From IMG/VR virus record IMGVR_UViG_3300049484_000153, positions 1-45,183 of that record: a DNA stretch of 45,183 bases; one strand, 5' to 3'. Origin of the DNA: a virus. Both the position numbers and the translations under genes were made by a program. Under the pieces are notes generated by a model that was not told where the DNA came from, did not search any database, and saw only the letters and a list, made by a program, of their open reading frames with translations. Below are positions 1 to 6,716 of this stretch, in pieces (position 1 is the stretch's first letter; each line of letters opens with the position of its first letter).

Positions 1-31
1 GTTCTACGTCTAAAGTGCGCAAAACTGACGT

Positions 32-601
32 ATGATCAGCAAATCGTTTCCTATTGAGGTCACACATGCTTGTAGACAGACCTACATGACAGGCGGTGCG
101 CGATGCACGGTCTGCGATCATCCGCGCATCGCCGAGATCGACGCCAACCTTTCTGATCCACCGATGTCCGGCTACACAAAGAATGCTCGGATCTTCGGTT
201 TGAGGACGGACGCGGTCCGTCGTCACAAGATGAACGGTCATGTCGTCAAGCCCAAGCCACCGAGTGCGCCTCAGGAACCCAAGGAAGTCGAGGCGCTTCC
301 GATGTCCGCAGTAGAGGTCTTGTCCAAGACACTCAAAGAGCTCAATGCGGTCGACTCCTCGGAACTCTCAGGGCGCGAACTGAACATCCACATCGATCTG
401 AAGCGCAAAGTGGCAGTCGACTTGGCGAAGTACCAGGTCGCCATCGACCGGGAAGGCCCGGCAGTCAAAGAGCTTCGCGCGCTCGAGGAGATGGTCCTCA
501 TCGGGGACGAAGTCTTGGAACGCTTCCCCGAAGCTCGACGTGCTATCTCACAGGCAGTCGCAGAATGGAAGGCCCGAAGGACCGCAGATGAAGACGAATG
601 A
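32..601 (+). CDS. Probable small terminase subunit (Zn/HTH-type DNA-binding protein)
   Basis: A 189-residue protein placed directly before the endonuclease and large terminase genes. Near the N-terminus it has C25-x2-C28 and a distal RRHKMNGH segment (H65, H70), with a helix-turn-helix-like stretch between them; this layout is common in small phage DNA-binding proteins that recognise packaging sites. The C-terminal half (about residues 90-185) is highly charged and helical, suitable for oligomerisation. Position and architecture suggest TerS, which would recognise phage DNA and load the motor; this is inference, because no family signature is unmistakable. There is no clear ribosome-binding site at the first ATG. 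An internal ATG at 86, just before the Cys pair, is an alternative start. Confidence 0.55.
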   Translation: MISKSFPIEVTHACRQTYMTGGARCTVCDHPRIAEIDANLSDPPMSGYTKNARIFGLRTDAVRRHKMNGHVVKPKPPSAPQEPKEVEALPMSAVEVLSKTLKELNAVDSSELSGRELNIHIDLKRKVAVDLAKYQVAIDREGPAVKELRALEEMVLIGDEVLERFPEARRAISQAVAEWKARRTADEDE

Positions 602-780
602 CCGCTAACGTCCCGATGTGGACACAAAAAGATGAGGAGAACCTCAGAGCGAGGGTCATCCGCGTCACAGAGAGGAAGCATGACACCAGAGATCGCGTTC
701 CACAACCTCACAGATCCTCAGATGATCCACACCGATCTGGATCACCAACATTGCGCCTGCTACAAGGGTCTCGCGCCTAG
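598..780 (+). CDS. Doubtful 60-aa ORF coupled to the preceding gene
   Basis: The ATG overlaps the preceding stop as ATGA, the coupling style used throughout this genome, and the first 28 codons look plausible (charged, with MTANVPMWTQKDEENLRARV). The rest runs under the better-supported gene starting at 680 and becomes an Arg/Ser/Pro-rich stretch typical of a wrong frame. It may be a real short gene, a leader peptide, or noise. I do not recognise a family. Confidence 0.25.
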   Translation: MTANVPMWTQKDEENLRARVIRVTERKHDTRDRVPQPHRSSDDPHRSGSPTLRLLQGSRA

Positions 781-922
781 CACATCGCAGTTCGTCCTGA
801 CTCCGAAGCCTCAAGCGAGCCTTCCAGACGGGGGTGTCTGCTTTCGTTGCGGTGGAATGACCGTACGGACAGGTTCATGCACGACATGCACGACATGCGG
901 CGAGTCTGGTGGGTGTGGCTAA
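680..922 (+). CDS. Small Cys-rich hypothetical protein
   Basis: An 80-residue protein starting at an ATG preceded by AGAGAGGAAGC, a good ribosome-binding site; this is why I prefer 680 over the in-frame ATG at 632. The C-terminus carries C-x2-C (CFRCGG) followed by a second Cys cluster (CTTCTTCGESGGC), suggesting a zinc ribbon. It overlaps the following endonuclease gene by 14 bases. Function is unknown; with its neighbours it forms part of a small nucleic-acid-binding group beside the terminase. Confidence 0.55.
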   Translation: MTPEIAFHNLTDPQMIHTDLDHQHCACYKGLAPSTSQFVLTPKPQASLPDGGVCFRCGGMTVRTGSCTTCTTCGESGGCG

Positions 923-1256
923 CACGCTCAATCGCGCAAAGCAGCGCGGATCCCTGCCTAGATCCCCTCTCACGGGTCGCCAGGGCCTCTCTCCGGACCA
1001 GATCCAGTATCAGTTGCGCGTTCAATCGTTCGCCTGCCTGGTCTGCGGAGACGCGCTTCTCAAGGATTGGGTCGTTGACCATGATCATGCCCTCGCGAAG
1101 CTCCACGGCCATGTTGAGCAGCAGGGATGCGAGCGGTGCTTTCGCGGTATCCTCTGCAAGGGGTGCAATCTCATGCTTGGGTGGGCTCGGGACAGGCCCT
1201 TGGTCCTCGAGACGGGCGCCGCGTATCTCCGTGCAGCGTTAGAGTCACGTCGATGA
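909..1256 (+). CDS. Recombination endonuclease VII-like HNH nuclease
   Basis: A 115-residue protein matching the endonuclease VII pattern: C43-x2-C46, then VVDHDH (D57-H60) as the beta-beta-alpha-metal core, then the RGILCKGCN block (R79 to N87) supplying C83 and C86 and the catalytic-site Asn. T4 endonuclease VII resolves branched DNA and trims packaging substrates; phage HNH proteins beside terminase genes often assist DNA cleavage during packaging. The start is a GTG at 909, with a second GTG at 915 equally possible. The stop overlaps the terminase start (ATGA at 1253). An alternative role is a free-standing homing endonuclease. Confidence 0.8.
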   Translation: MGVANTLNRAKQRGSLPRSPLTGRQGLSPDQIQYQLRVQSFACLVCGDALLKDWVVDHDHALAKLHGHVEQQGCERCFRGILCKGCNLMLGWARDRPLVLETGAAYLRAALESRR

Positions 1257-2032
1257 AGATGAGCGCGGACGATCTCCGCATTGAGCGTCGTCAAGGATGG
1301 CTCGACCCCGTGTATACCTTCACGGAAGCCAACGGGTTCCCTCCTTTGGCGTGGCAAGTCCCGTATCTCGAGTCGGCAGATAACGCCGTCATCCTCAAAG
1401 GTCGCCAGGTTGGGGCATCTACTTCTGCAGCGGCTATCTGTATCAGATATGTCAGGCACTTTCCCAACTTCCTAGCAGCGATTGTGTCACCGTCGATGAA
1501 GCAGTCCACCGAGGTGAAGCTCAAAGCGAAGCAGGGACTGCTTAGACTAGGAGAGGACCTTGTCCAGGACAGCCAAGACACCCTCGGTCTCGACAACGGA
1601 TCCCGCATCATCTCTCTCCCAGGAAGCCCCAAGTCCGTCCGAGGGTGGTCAGCGGGACTCCTCATCATCGATGAGGCAGCTTTCCTGGACCCAGAGACAT
1701 TCCTTGCTGCGCGTGCGACAGTCGCTGCGACTGGAGGACGCACTATCGTCCAGAGCACACCCATTTCACCGTTCGGACATTTCTTCGACCTGTTCGACAT
1801 GCCGGATCCTGGGTGGACTAAGTATCAGGTCTCGTCCGAAGACGTGAGCACCATCTCACCCGCGTTCCTCGCATCCGAGAAGATGAAACTTACGGATGAC
1901 GAGTATGCGCAGGAGTACTTGGGTCAGTTCGCATCGCCAGGCCTTGGGTTGGTTGACCCCGATAGGCTAAAGGAGTTGACAAAGAAAGAGCCAGATGCGC
2001 TCGATGTCTGGGGAAGGCTGCGCGCCACGTGA
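1253..2032 (+). CDS. Large terminase subunit, ATPase half
   Basis: A 259-residue packaging ATPase. It has the deviant Walker A seen in many terminases, KGRQVGAST (K49 to T57), where the Lys precedes the loop instead of sitting at the usual position. Walker B is GLLIIDEAAF (D140, E141), followed by a coupling-type segment TGGRTIVQSTP. It ends shortly after the ATPase fold at a TGA in the linker region, and the nuclease continues as a separate gene through a GTGA overlap with a frame change. I chose the ATG at 1253 because it overlaps the upstream stop; an in-frame ATG at 1259 also exists. The motor translocates DNA into the prohead through the portal. Confidence 0.88.
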   Translation: MKMSADDLRIERRQGWLDPVYTFTEANGFPPLAWQVPYLESADNAVILKGRQVGASTSAAAICIRYVRHFPNFLAAIVSPSMKQSTEVKLKAKQGLLRLGEDLVQDSQDTLGLDNGSRIISLPGSPKSVRGWSAGLLIIDEAAFLDPETFLAARATVAATGGRTIVQSTPISPFGHFFDLFDMPDPGWTKYQVSSEDVSTISPAFLASEKMKLTDDEYAQEYLGQFASPGLGLVDPDRLKELTKKEPDALDVWGRLRAT

Positions 2033-2625
2033 AACTCCGTATTGGCGTCGCGATGCCGCTCAAGGGCGGTCGTCCAGCCATCGTCGCCACTGAGATCAAG
2101 GAGACTCGTGACCCTCGAGGAAGGCTTCTTCACCACTTCGATGTGGGCGCTATCGAGCGGATCACACCCTACTCAGTTGAGGCGACAAAAGCGCGGATCC
2201 TTCAAATGGTTGGGAACGTGCGTGAGCATCTCCCCTGTGTCATGATCGACATTGGCTCGCCTCAAGGCCTTGCGCTTCACCAGAGCATGCGCGCTGGGTA
2301 TGACCCGTCATTGCATAGGCCACACCTCTACCAAGGGACTGGCATCCTTAGGCCCGAGCTCTTCTCCACGTTCCTTCAGGGGTACGCCGCTGGGCGCATT
2401 TCCTTCCAACCCGACCTTCCCGGTCGTTCTGCACTTGATCGCGCATTGGTCTTCTATATGGGTGGCGGCGTCGAGAAGTCGGGCGTTGAGCTCTCCTCTG
2501 AGGATGAGGCATTGGTCGTCGCGCTCGGTCTTGCGATGATCTGGCCGAAACACGGACCAAAAGCTGCGCCATTCATTCTTCCAGAGAGTGGTACGATGCT
2601 ACCCGACGTTGGCCATTCGGCCTAA
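2029..2625 (+). CDS. Large terminase subunit, nuclease half
   Basis: A 198-residue RNase H-like domain, starting at a GTG that overlaps the ATPase stop. The fold is recognisable: a first strand KLRIGVAMPLKGGRPAIVATEI, a second acidic strand CVMIDIGSPQG (D74), and a C-terminal helix SSEDEALVVALGLAM (D159/E160) like the last acidic motif of terminase nucleases. At the first motif, where families normally have Asp (IGVD), this protein has Ala8. Cleavage of concatemers at headful or cos ends would be its role, perhaps together with the nearby HNH protein. The ORF stays open about 50 bases upstream of the GTG, so ribosomal frameshifting from the ATPase gene is another possible expression mode. Confidence 0.8.
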   Translation: MKLRIGVAMPLKGGRPAIVATEIKETRDPRGRLLHHFDVGAIERITPYSVEATKARILQMVGNVREHLPCVMIDIGSPQGLALHQSMRAGYDPSLHRPHLYQGTGILRPELFSTFLQGYAAGRISFQPDLPGRSALDRALVFYMGGGVEKSGVELSSEDEALVVALGLAMIWPKHGPKAAPFILPESGTMLPDVGHSA

Positions 2626-2641
2626 CTTTACGAGGTGACAC

Positions 2642-2839
2642 ATGGCAGGCACTGACAAGATCGACACCCACGGCCACGACCGGGATGACGTGGAGGCCGA
2701 GTACGCCTCCGTGGACTCCACGGATGTCAACGCTGCGAGCCAGCTCGACTGGGCCGCTGGCGATGTCCCCGCTGATGATCTGGTTCTCGCGCAGACCGCC
2801 GCTGAAGTGGCTGCGCAGATCGCCAACGCCCCCGGCTGA
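2642..2839 (+). CDS. Small acidic hypothetical protein
   Basis: A 65-residue very acidic protein (many Asp/Glu, few Lys/Arg) with a clear ribosome-binding site, GAGGTGACAC, before the ATG. It is the last gene before a strong terminator, so it closes the packaging operon. I recognise no domain. The high acidity and small size would fit a DNA mimic or a head-associated decoration peptide, but nothing in the sequence decides this. Confidence 0.7.
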   Translation: MAGTDKIDTHGHDRDDVEAEYASVDSTDVNAASQLDWAAGDVPADDLVLAQTAAEVAAQIANAPG

Positions 2840-2853
2840 TCCAGCGTCGAAAC

Positions 2854-2886
2854 GGGCGTCTTCCTGACCAGGAGGACGCCCTTTTT
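2854..2886 (+). terminator. Rho-independent terminator after the terminase operon
   Basis: A 12-bp stem (GGGCGTCTTCCT with AGGAGGACGCCC, one G-T pair) with a 4-base GACC loop, followed immediately by five T residues. It lies just after a gene stop and just before a promoter, so it separates two transcription units. Confidence 0.9.
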
Positions 2887-2890
2887 GATG

Positions 2891-2937
2891 TGAAACATCT
2901 CGTGGACATGACCTCTGGCGACGACTAGAATAGACCT
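2891..2937 (+). promoter_or_regulatory. Sigma70-like phage promoter, copy 1 of a repeated family
   Basis: TGGACA at 2903-2908 and TAGAAT at 2926-2931 are separated by exactly 17 bases. The element TGAAACATCTCG precedes the -35 box, and AGACCTA follows the -10 box. The same layout recurs at 8243 and 33514, which strongly supports function. It would drive the small-gene run starting at 2975. Confidence 0.88.
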
Positions 2938-2974
2938 AGGCTCAAGTCGAGCCAGTCGCTTAGAGGACCGCGAA

Positions 2975-3229
2975 ATGGATGTCCAGGACAAAGTCATGGA
3001 TGACTTCAAACGACGGGTGGGCAAGCCCATCCCGATCACTGGCACACGTACATCTGGGATGTACGCATCGAAGGTCAGGATCAAGGCGCCGCAGGGGTCC
3101 GCATTCGATGGCCTGACAGGCGTCGTTGTCAGGACTCACGATGATCGCACCGCCTTCGTTCGCCTTCGGTATCGCAACGCCGAGATCACCCTCCCGTTCG
3201 GGTATGGCGAACTGGAAGTGCTTCCGTGA
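2975..3229 (+). CDS. Small KOW-like protein
   Basis: An 84-residue protein, first gene behind the 2891 promoter. The C-terminal half has the pattern GLTGVVVRTHDDRTAFVRLR followed by a hydrophobic strand and LEVL, which resembles a KOW/SH3-like barrel as in NusG or ribosomal L24, domains that touch RNA or RNA polymerase. The match is from pattern only. An AGAGGA site lies about 8 bases before the ATG. A transcription- or translation-associated role is possible but unproven. Confidence 0.65.
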   Translation: MDVQDKVMDDFKRRVGKPIPITGTRTSGMYASKVRIKAPQGSAFDGLTGVVVRTHDDRTAFVRLRYRNAEITLPFGYGELEVLP

Positions 3230-3411
3230 TCCGGCGGTTCCTCGTGTGGCTCGGGTTCGTCCACACCTGGTTCACCATCAAGGAGTTCGAGCAGAAGGTT
3301 GGCCGTCCGCCGTGCGTGGCTTGCATCCGCGATCACGACGAGGATCCGCAACGACTCCTACTCCTCTGTGACTACGATCTCGATGCCTGGTTCGACGCGG
3401 TGCTTGCATGA
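3226..3411 (+). CDS. Hypothetical small protein with hydrophobic N-terminus
   Basis: A 61-residue protein beginning at a GTG overlapping the upstream stop (GTGA). The N-terminal stretch RRFLVWLGFVHTWFTI is hydrophobic and aromatic and could lie in or on a membrane. A C-x2-C pair (CVAC) follows. No family recognised; expression depends on coupling to the previous gene because no separate ribosome-binding site is seen. Confidence 0.6.
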   Translation: MIRRFLVWLGFVHTWFTIKEFEQKVGRPPCVACIRDHDEDPQRLLLLCDYDLDAWFDAVLA

Positions 3412-3596
3412 AGCGCGTCGCAACCACGGTTCGCGTCAACGCACGAGGCATCGGCACGATCTACGAGTTCGTTGAGGCCGTTGCACCGGGCGACACATTG
3501 ACCGTCGATGTTGATGTTCCGTTTGTCATCGAGATCAATGATCGCCCTGTGGTTCTACTTCACAAAGGCAAGTCATATAGGTTGGTGGAGCAATGA
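3408..3596 (+). CDS. Hypothetical small beta-rich protein
   Basis: A 62-residue protein starting at ATGA overlapping the upstream stop. The alternating pattern (TVDVDVPFVIEINDRPVVLL and KSYRLVEQ) predicts a compact beta fold. No known domain recognised. It belongs to the coupled string 2975-4782. Confidence 0.6.
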   Translation: MKRVATTVRVNARGIGTIYEFVEAVAPGDTLTVDVDVPFVIEINDRPVVLLHKGKSYRLVEQ

Positions 3597-3829
3597 GTGC
3601 CAAGGGCGATACCACCTGGGTCGACCGTTCACCGAAGCAGTCCAAGGCCATGAAGGCCGCCTATGCGGGTCTCGCGGAGGCCGAACGCTACCTCGGCGAG
3701 TGCCACGACGCTGAAGACTGGGAAGCGCACCGAGAAGCCATCGCGATCTCCCGGTCGTGGTACCAGGAGATCAGTCGCATCGCGTTGGCCGAGGTCCGCT
3801 CCTCAGATGTCTATGAGGTGCAGGAATGA
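3593..3829 (+). CDS. Hypothetical small helical protein
   Basis: A 78-residue protein, coupled by ATGA to its neighbour. The central part (residues about 17-65) is a helical, Ala/Glu-rich stretch consistent with two antiparallel helices. Its stop again overlaps the next start. Function unknown. Confidence 0.6.
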   Translation: MSAKGDTTWVDRSPKQSKAMKAAYAGLAEAERYLGECHDAEDWEAHREAIAISRSWYQEISRIALAEVRSSDVYEVQE

Positions 3830-4101
3830 CCGGACTCACCAACGACATTCGCCCGATGGGGACTGTCCGGGCTTTTGAGCCGCGGATCGAGAAGGATTGG
3901 CGCACAAAGAAGAGCGCCTGGAAGTGCCGTGGTCGTGTCTCGATTGACCCGCCCACACGTGATGGGAACACTCGCCAGTGCAAGACGACTCTGAGTGAAG
4001 ACTGGGACTGGTGTCCTAAGTGTGGCGGCATCATCGCCTGGGGCGGCTTCGTCATGTACAAAGGTACACGTCTCAAGCATCTCGAAAGGACTTCAGCATG
4101 A
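3826..4101 (+). CDS. Zinc-ribbon hypothetical protein
   Basis: A 91-residue protein with four Cys residues arranged as C34, C52 and C63-x2-C66 (WCPKCGG), the layout of a zinc ribbon. Basic and aromatic residues around the ribbon suggest nucleic-acid contact. Coupled at both ends by ATGA overlaps. It could be a small regulator or a host-takeover protein; nothing allows a firmer call. Confidence 0.62.
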   Translation: MTGLTNDIRPMGTVRAFEPRIEKDWRTKKSAWKCRGRVSIDPPTRDGNTRQCKTTLSEDWDWCPKCGGIIAWGGFVMYKGTRLKHLERTSA

Positions 4102-4451
4102 CTAGCCGGGCACATCTGAGATGGTGTGGCGCGTTGGTCTATGGCTGTGACTGTGGCTACGAGCGGGGGCTGCTAGAAGCGGCACGAGAAGTCGTAGACC
4201 CACAACCGGGGCGCGTGTCGGTCGATAGCGTGGATGCACTCAATCTCCGTGCCGCCGTAGAAGCCGCCCCGGACCCCGCCCCGCTGGACGTGGAGCGGCT
4301 GGCACAGGCCATTCTAGACAACATCGAGTTTGATGAGGATACTCAGGGCGAGAGCTGTCGTTACTGCATGGAGACCTGGCGCAAGCGGCATCCTCACGCC
4401 AAGGATTGTGTTGTGCGTATTGCTCGTATGTATGTCAAGGAGCAATCGTGA
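4098..4451 (+). CDS. Cys/His-rich hypothetical protein
   Basis: A 117-residue protein. I place the start at the ATG at 4098 because it overlaps the preceding stop, although the frame is open upstream. Two Cys/His clusters are visible: C10, C17, C19 at the N-terminus and C87-x2-C90 with H98, H100 and C104 near the end, suggesting two metal sites joined by a Pro/Ala-rich linker. Function unknown. Confidence 0.6.
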   Translation: MTSRAHLRWCGALVYGCDCGYERGLLEAAREVVDPQPGRVSVDSVDALNLRAAVEAAPDPAPLDVERLAQAILDNIEFDEDTQGESCRYCMETWRKRHPHAKDCVVRIARMYVKEQS

Positions 4452-4570
4452 CCCGCGGTGGCTTTGTGGTTCTCGTTGTCATAGCGATCTTGCTCCTTGT
4501 GTACATCACGCTCATGTCATACACGAGCCCAATCATCTGCTCCAACGGATCGTACGGCAATATGGCATGA
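4448..4570 (+). CDS. Single-pass membrane microprotein
   Basis: A 40-residue gene with a GTG start overlapping the upstream stop (GTGA) and a stop overlapping the next ATG (ATGA). Residues 5-23 (GFVVLVVIAILLLVYITLM) form one clear transmembrane helix, with a short, polar C-terminal tail containing one Cys. The double coupling argues for a real gene despite its size. Candidates include a superinfection-exclusion or lysis-related peptide, but this is speculation. Confidence 0.6.
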   Translation: MTRGGFVVLVVIAILLLVYITLMSYTSPIICSNGSYGNMA

Positions 4571-4782
4571 CTGATCAGGAGCGTGTCGACGCCATCGTGA
4601 AGGCCAACGCCGACCGAGCGTTCCTAGCACGGCTTCGGAGAAGTGGAAGGGTCCGTCGTTTAGATGGGCCCTTTGAACTTGCTCATCCCGATGTCGCGAA
4701 GCCGTTCATCCGTGACATTGAAGAGCGAGCAAAGCCGCAGATCAATCTCGCGATCCGGCCAAAGAAGAGGAAGAAGAGGTAG
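4567..4782 (+). CDS. Small basic hypothetical protein
   Basis: A 71-residue protein starting at the ATGA overlap at 4567. It is basic (SGRVRR and a C-terminal KKRKKR), which suggests nucleic-acid binding. Its stop ends the coupled string begun at 2975; a structured intergenic region follows. No domain recognised. Confidence 0.58.
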   Translation: MTDQERVDAIVKANADRAFLARLRRSGRVRRLDGPFELAHPDVAKPFIRDIEERAKPQINLAIRPKKRKKR

Positions 4783-4819
4783 TATCTCGTAGGGCCGCGC
4801 TTCGAGCACGCCCGGACCA

Positions 4820-4903
4820 CAATCGCTGATTGACCTCCTGAGAAGGCGGCTCAGTGATTGGACCTCCGGAGATGCGAGGGGAGGCACCTCGCCGGCTCCA
4901 CCA
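4820..4903 (+). other. Structured intergenic RNA (two hairpins)
   Basis: First hairpin: CAATCGCTGA (4820-4829) pairs with TCAGTGATTG (4851-4860), one G-T pair, 21-base loop. Second: GCGAGG (4874-4879) pairs with CCTCGC (4887-4892) around a 7-base loop, extended by GGAG (4868-4871) with CTCC (4896-4899), directly followed by ACCA. Neither has a T tract. They sit between two coupled gene strings and upstream of the 4919 start, so they may protect mRNA ends or tune translation. Confidence 0.5.
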
Positions 4904-4918
4904 TATGAAAGGGACGAG

Positions 4919-5095
4919 ATGCCTCAAAAAGAGATGGGAGTCATTCCAGGCTCTCCGCTGGCCAAGTTGTTAGCCCGTCTCGAACGTCACGACCGCAGAC
5001 TCCTTCTTGCCGCTGTTCAGGCTGCACCTGGACCGCGGCGAGAGAAGCTTCAACGCGAGATCAGGAAGCGGCTTTTTGAGTTGGGCATCGAGTGA
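4919..5095 (+). CDS. Small basic helical protein upstream of the carbohydrate cassette
   Basis: A 58-residue gene with a GAAAGGGACGAG ribosome-binding region before its ATG and a stop overlapping the following GTG. The sequence is rich in Arg/Leu (for example LAKLLARLERHDRRLLLAAV) and should form one or two amphipathic helices. It is the first gene of the operon with the glycan-modifying enzymes. Function unknown. Confidence 0.65.
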   Translation: MPQKEMGVIPGSPLAKLLARLERHDRRLLLAAVQAAPGPRREKLQREIRKRLFELGIE

Positions 5096-6057
5096 TCGAC
5101 TTCCTAGCAAAGGAGACACACTTTGTTGATCATCTCGCGCCCGTATGGTTCGCGATGGAAGGATCACGAGGGACGTTCTTCTGTCTCGGCAACGAGACCT
5201 ATGACCACGCTGTCTCACTCGGCATCGAGGCGACCAAAGGTATCACCGTTGGCGGACAAACGGTCGTTGCTTCCATCGGTGACCTGAAGAGCGCTCGAGC
5301 GGTCGAGCGTCGTGTCGCAATCATGGAGCATGGTTGCGGCCTCTCGTATGGAGGTGACCGAACGGCCGGGCTCAACAACTCGTACGCAGGCGGCATTGGA
5401 CGACTCGCTGAGGTCTTCCTTCACCCTGGAGAACACCCTGCGGCGCGAGATCGCGCTCGCTATCCAGAAGCCCGAGTCGAAGTGGTTGGCTCGCCTCGCC
5501 TTGACTCACTCCCGCACCGCGATCACGAACGATGGCCGAGCGAGAAGCCTGTCATCGCGGTGTCATTCCATTGGGACTGCATCATAGCGCCAGAGACACG
5601 ATCCGCGTTCATCCCGTTCAGGCCATACATCCAGTCACTCACGAAGGACTTCACAGTCCTAGGTCATGGGCACCCGCGGATCTTTGACCGTCTCGCTCCA
5701 TGGTACAAGCGGTATGGCATCGAGCCTGTCAGAGACTTTCTTGATGTGTGTCGCCGGGCCGATGTCTACGCAGTAGACAACTCCTCGACCCTCTATGAGT
5801 TCGCATCGACCGGGCGTCCCGTTGTCGTCCTCAACTCTCCGGCCTACCGCAAAGATGTCAACCACGGCCTTCGGTTCTGGGAAGCGGCCACGGTTGGTCC
5901 GCAGGTCGATGATCCACGGAAGTTCCTGGACGCAGCGCGCGAAGCGCTGGCCCAGGGCGCGTCAGATCCTCTCAGAGAGGCCGCGCTCTCAAAAGTGTAC
6001 GCCTACCGGTCTGGAGCAGCGAAGCGCGCAGCGGAGGTCCTAGCGACATGGTCATGA
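5092..6057 (+). CDS. CDP-glycerol glycerophosphotransferase/GT-B-like transferase
   Basis: A 321-residue protein with a GTG start overlapping the previous stop. Features fit the TagF-like/GT-B transferases: a GSPRLD motif (133-138) between two Rossmann-like halves, PVIAVSFHW starting the second half, GHGHPR (191-196), and DNSSTLYEFASTGRPVVVLN (229-248). The last matches the nucleotide-binding D-x-SS-x-x-x-E region of CDP-glycerol glycerophosphotransferases and related glycosyltransferases. It would transfer a sugar or polyol-phosphate from a nucleotide donor to a glycan, DNA base or protein. The neighbouring pyruvyl transferase-like and GT-A genes argue for a common substrate. Donor and acceptor cannot be told from sequence. 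Confidence 0.68.
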   Translation: MIDFLAKETHFVDHLAPVWFAMEGSRGTFFCLGNETYDHAVSLGIEATKGITVGGQTVVASIGDLKSARAVERRVAIMEHGCGLSYGGDRTAGLNNSYAGGIGRLAEVFLHPGEHPAARDRARYPEARVEVVGSPRLDSLPHRDHERWPSEKPVIAVSFHWDCIIAPETRSAFIPFRPYIQSLTKDFTVLGHGHPRIFDRLAPWYKRYGIEPVRDFLDVCRRADVYAVDNSSTLYEFASTGRPVVVLNSPAYRKDVNHGLRFWEAATVGPQVDDPRKFLDAAREALAQGASDPLREAALSKVYAYRSGAAKRAAEVLATWS

Positions 6058-6716
6058 AGACATTCTGGGATCAGAGTCATGACGGAAGCAACTTCGGTGA
6101 TGCCCTGAATGTGGAAGTGTTTCGCAGACTCGCCGGCATCGAACTCGAATGGAGTGAACCAGAAGACGCTGACCTGTTTGGCATTGGGTCCATCGCAGAA
6201 GCTATCCCCAAAGGCTTTCCGGGTATCGTGTTGGGGACAGGCAAGATGTTTGAGGAAAGTGTCATCGATCTCAGTTCAGCTCGAGTGCTAGCGCTGCGTG
6301 GACCCCTCACGGGGCAAAGCGATCTTTACGCTGATCTCGGTCTCCTCGCTTCTGACCTGACACAAACCGTCTCGCGCGATGTCGCCGTTGGATGGCTACC
6401 GCACTATGTCGATGAACGTCTCTACTATGGTGAGCGGATCGACATCCTTGCTGGAGTCGACTCAGTCATCGCTGCCGTTGCACGATGTAAGAGACTTGTC
6501 TCGTCATCATTGCACGGTCTCATCCTTGCCGACGCTCTCGGCATCGAGAACCTCTGGGAACCGCATCACGGTGTCCTCGGGAAGGGGTTCAAGTTCCGGG
6601 ACTATGCCAGTTCCTATGGCGAGACGATCACACCAGGAGTCTGGCGACTCGCTGACCGAGAACAAGTCGTCACGAAGCAACAAGCACTTCGATCCGCATT
6701 GGAGACATTGACATGA
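6048..6716 (+). CDS. Polysaccharide pyruvyl transferase-like protein
   Basis: A 222-residue protein with the family hallmarks: NFGDALN (15-21), GTGK and LRGPLT (83-88), a middle strand ADLGLLASDL (95-104), and SSSLHGLILADALGI (152-166), equivalent to the conserved LHG...ALGIP segment. Family members transfer pyruvate from phosphoenolpyruvate to a sugar, forming a ketal that adds negative charge to cell-wall polymers or exopolysaccharides (CsaB type). It is shorter than most cellular relatives. I use the ATG at 6048, 10 bases after GGAGGT; an ATG at 6054 overlapping the upstream stop is an alternative. It may decorate a virion glycan or the host surface. Confidence 0.75.
   Translation: MVMKTFWDQSHDGSNFGDALNVEVFRRLAGIELEWSEPEDADLFGIGSIAEAIPKGFPGIVLGTGKMFEESVIDLSSARVLALRGPLTGQSDLYADLGLLASDLTQTVSRDVAVGWLPHYVDERLYYGERIDILAGVDSVIAAVARCKRLVSSSLHGLILADALGIENLWEPHHGVLGKGFKFRDYASSYGETITPGVWRLADREQVVTKQQALRSALETLT

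Noticed and set aside
777-1459. Long reverse-strand reading frames in this and many other gene regions
   Set aside because: They lie opposite well-supported genes, have Arg/Ser/Pro-rich products without domains, and lack ribosome-binding sites. They are reflections of G+C-rich coding.
1253-2032. Inactivated terminase ATPase because the normal Walker A Lys is missing
   Set aside because: The K-x-R-Q-x-G-x-S-T form places the Lys earlier, as in other active terminases. K49 can serve.
4868-4903. tRNA-like end with CTCC followed by ACCA
   Set aside because: The required 5' acceptor strand, D-arm and anticodon arm are not present at proper spacing. I call it a hairpin only.
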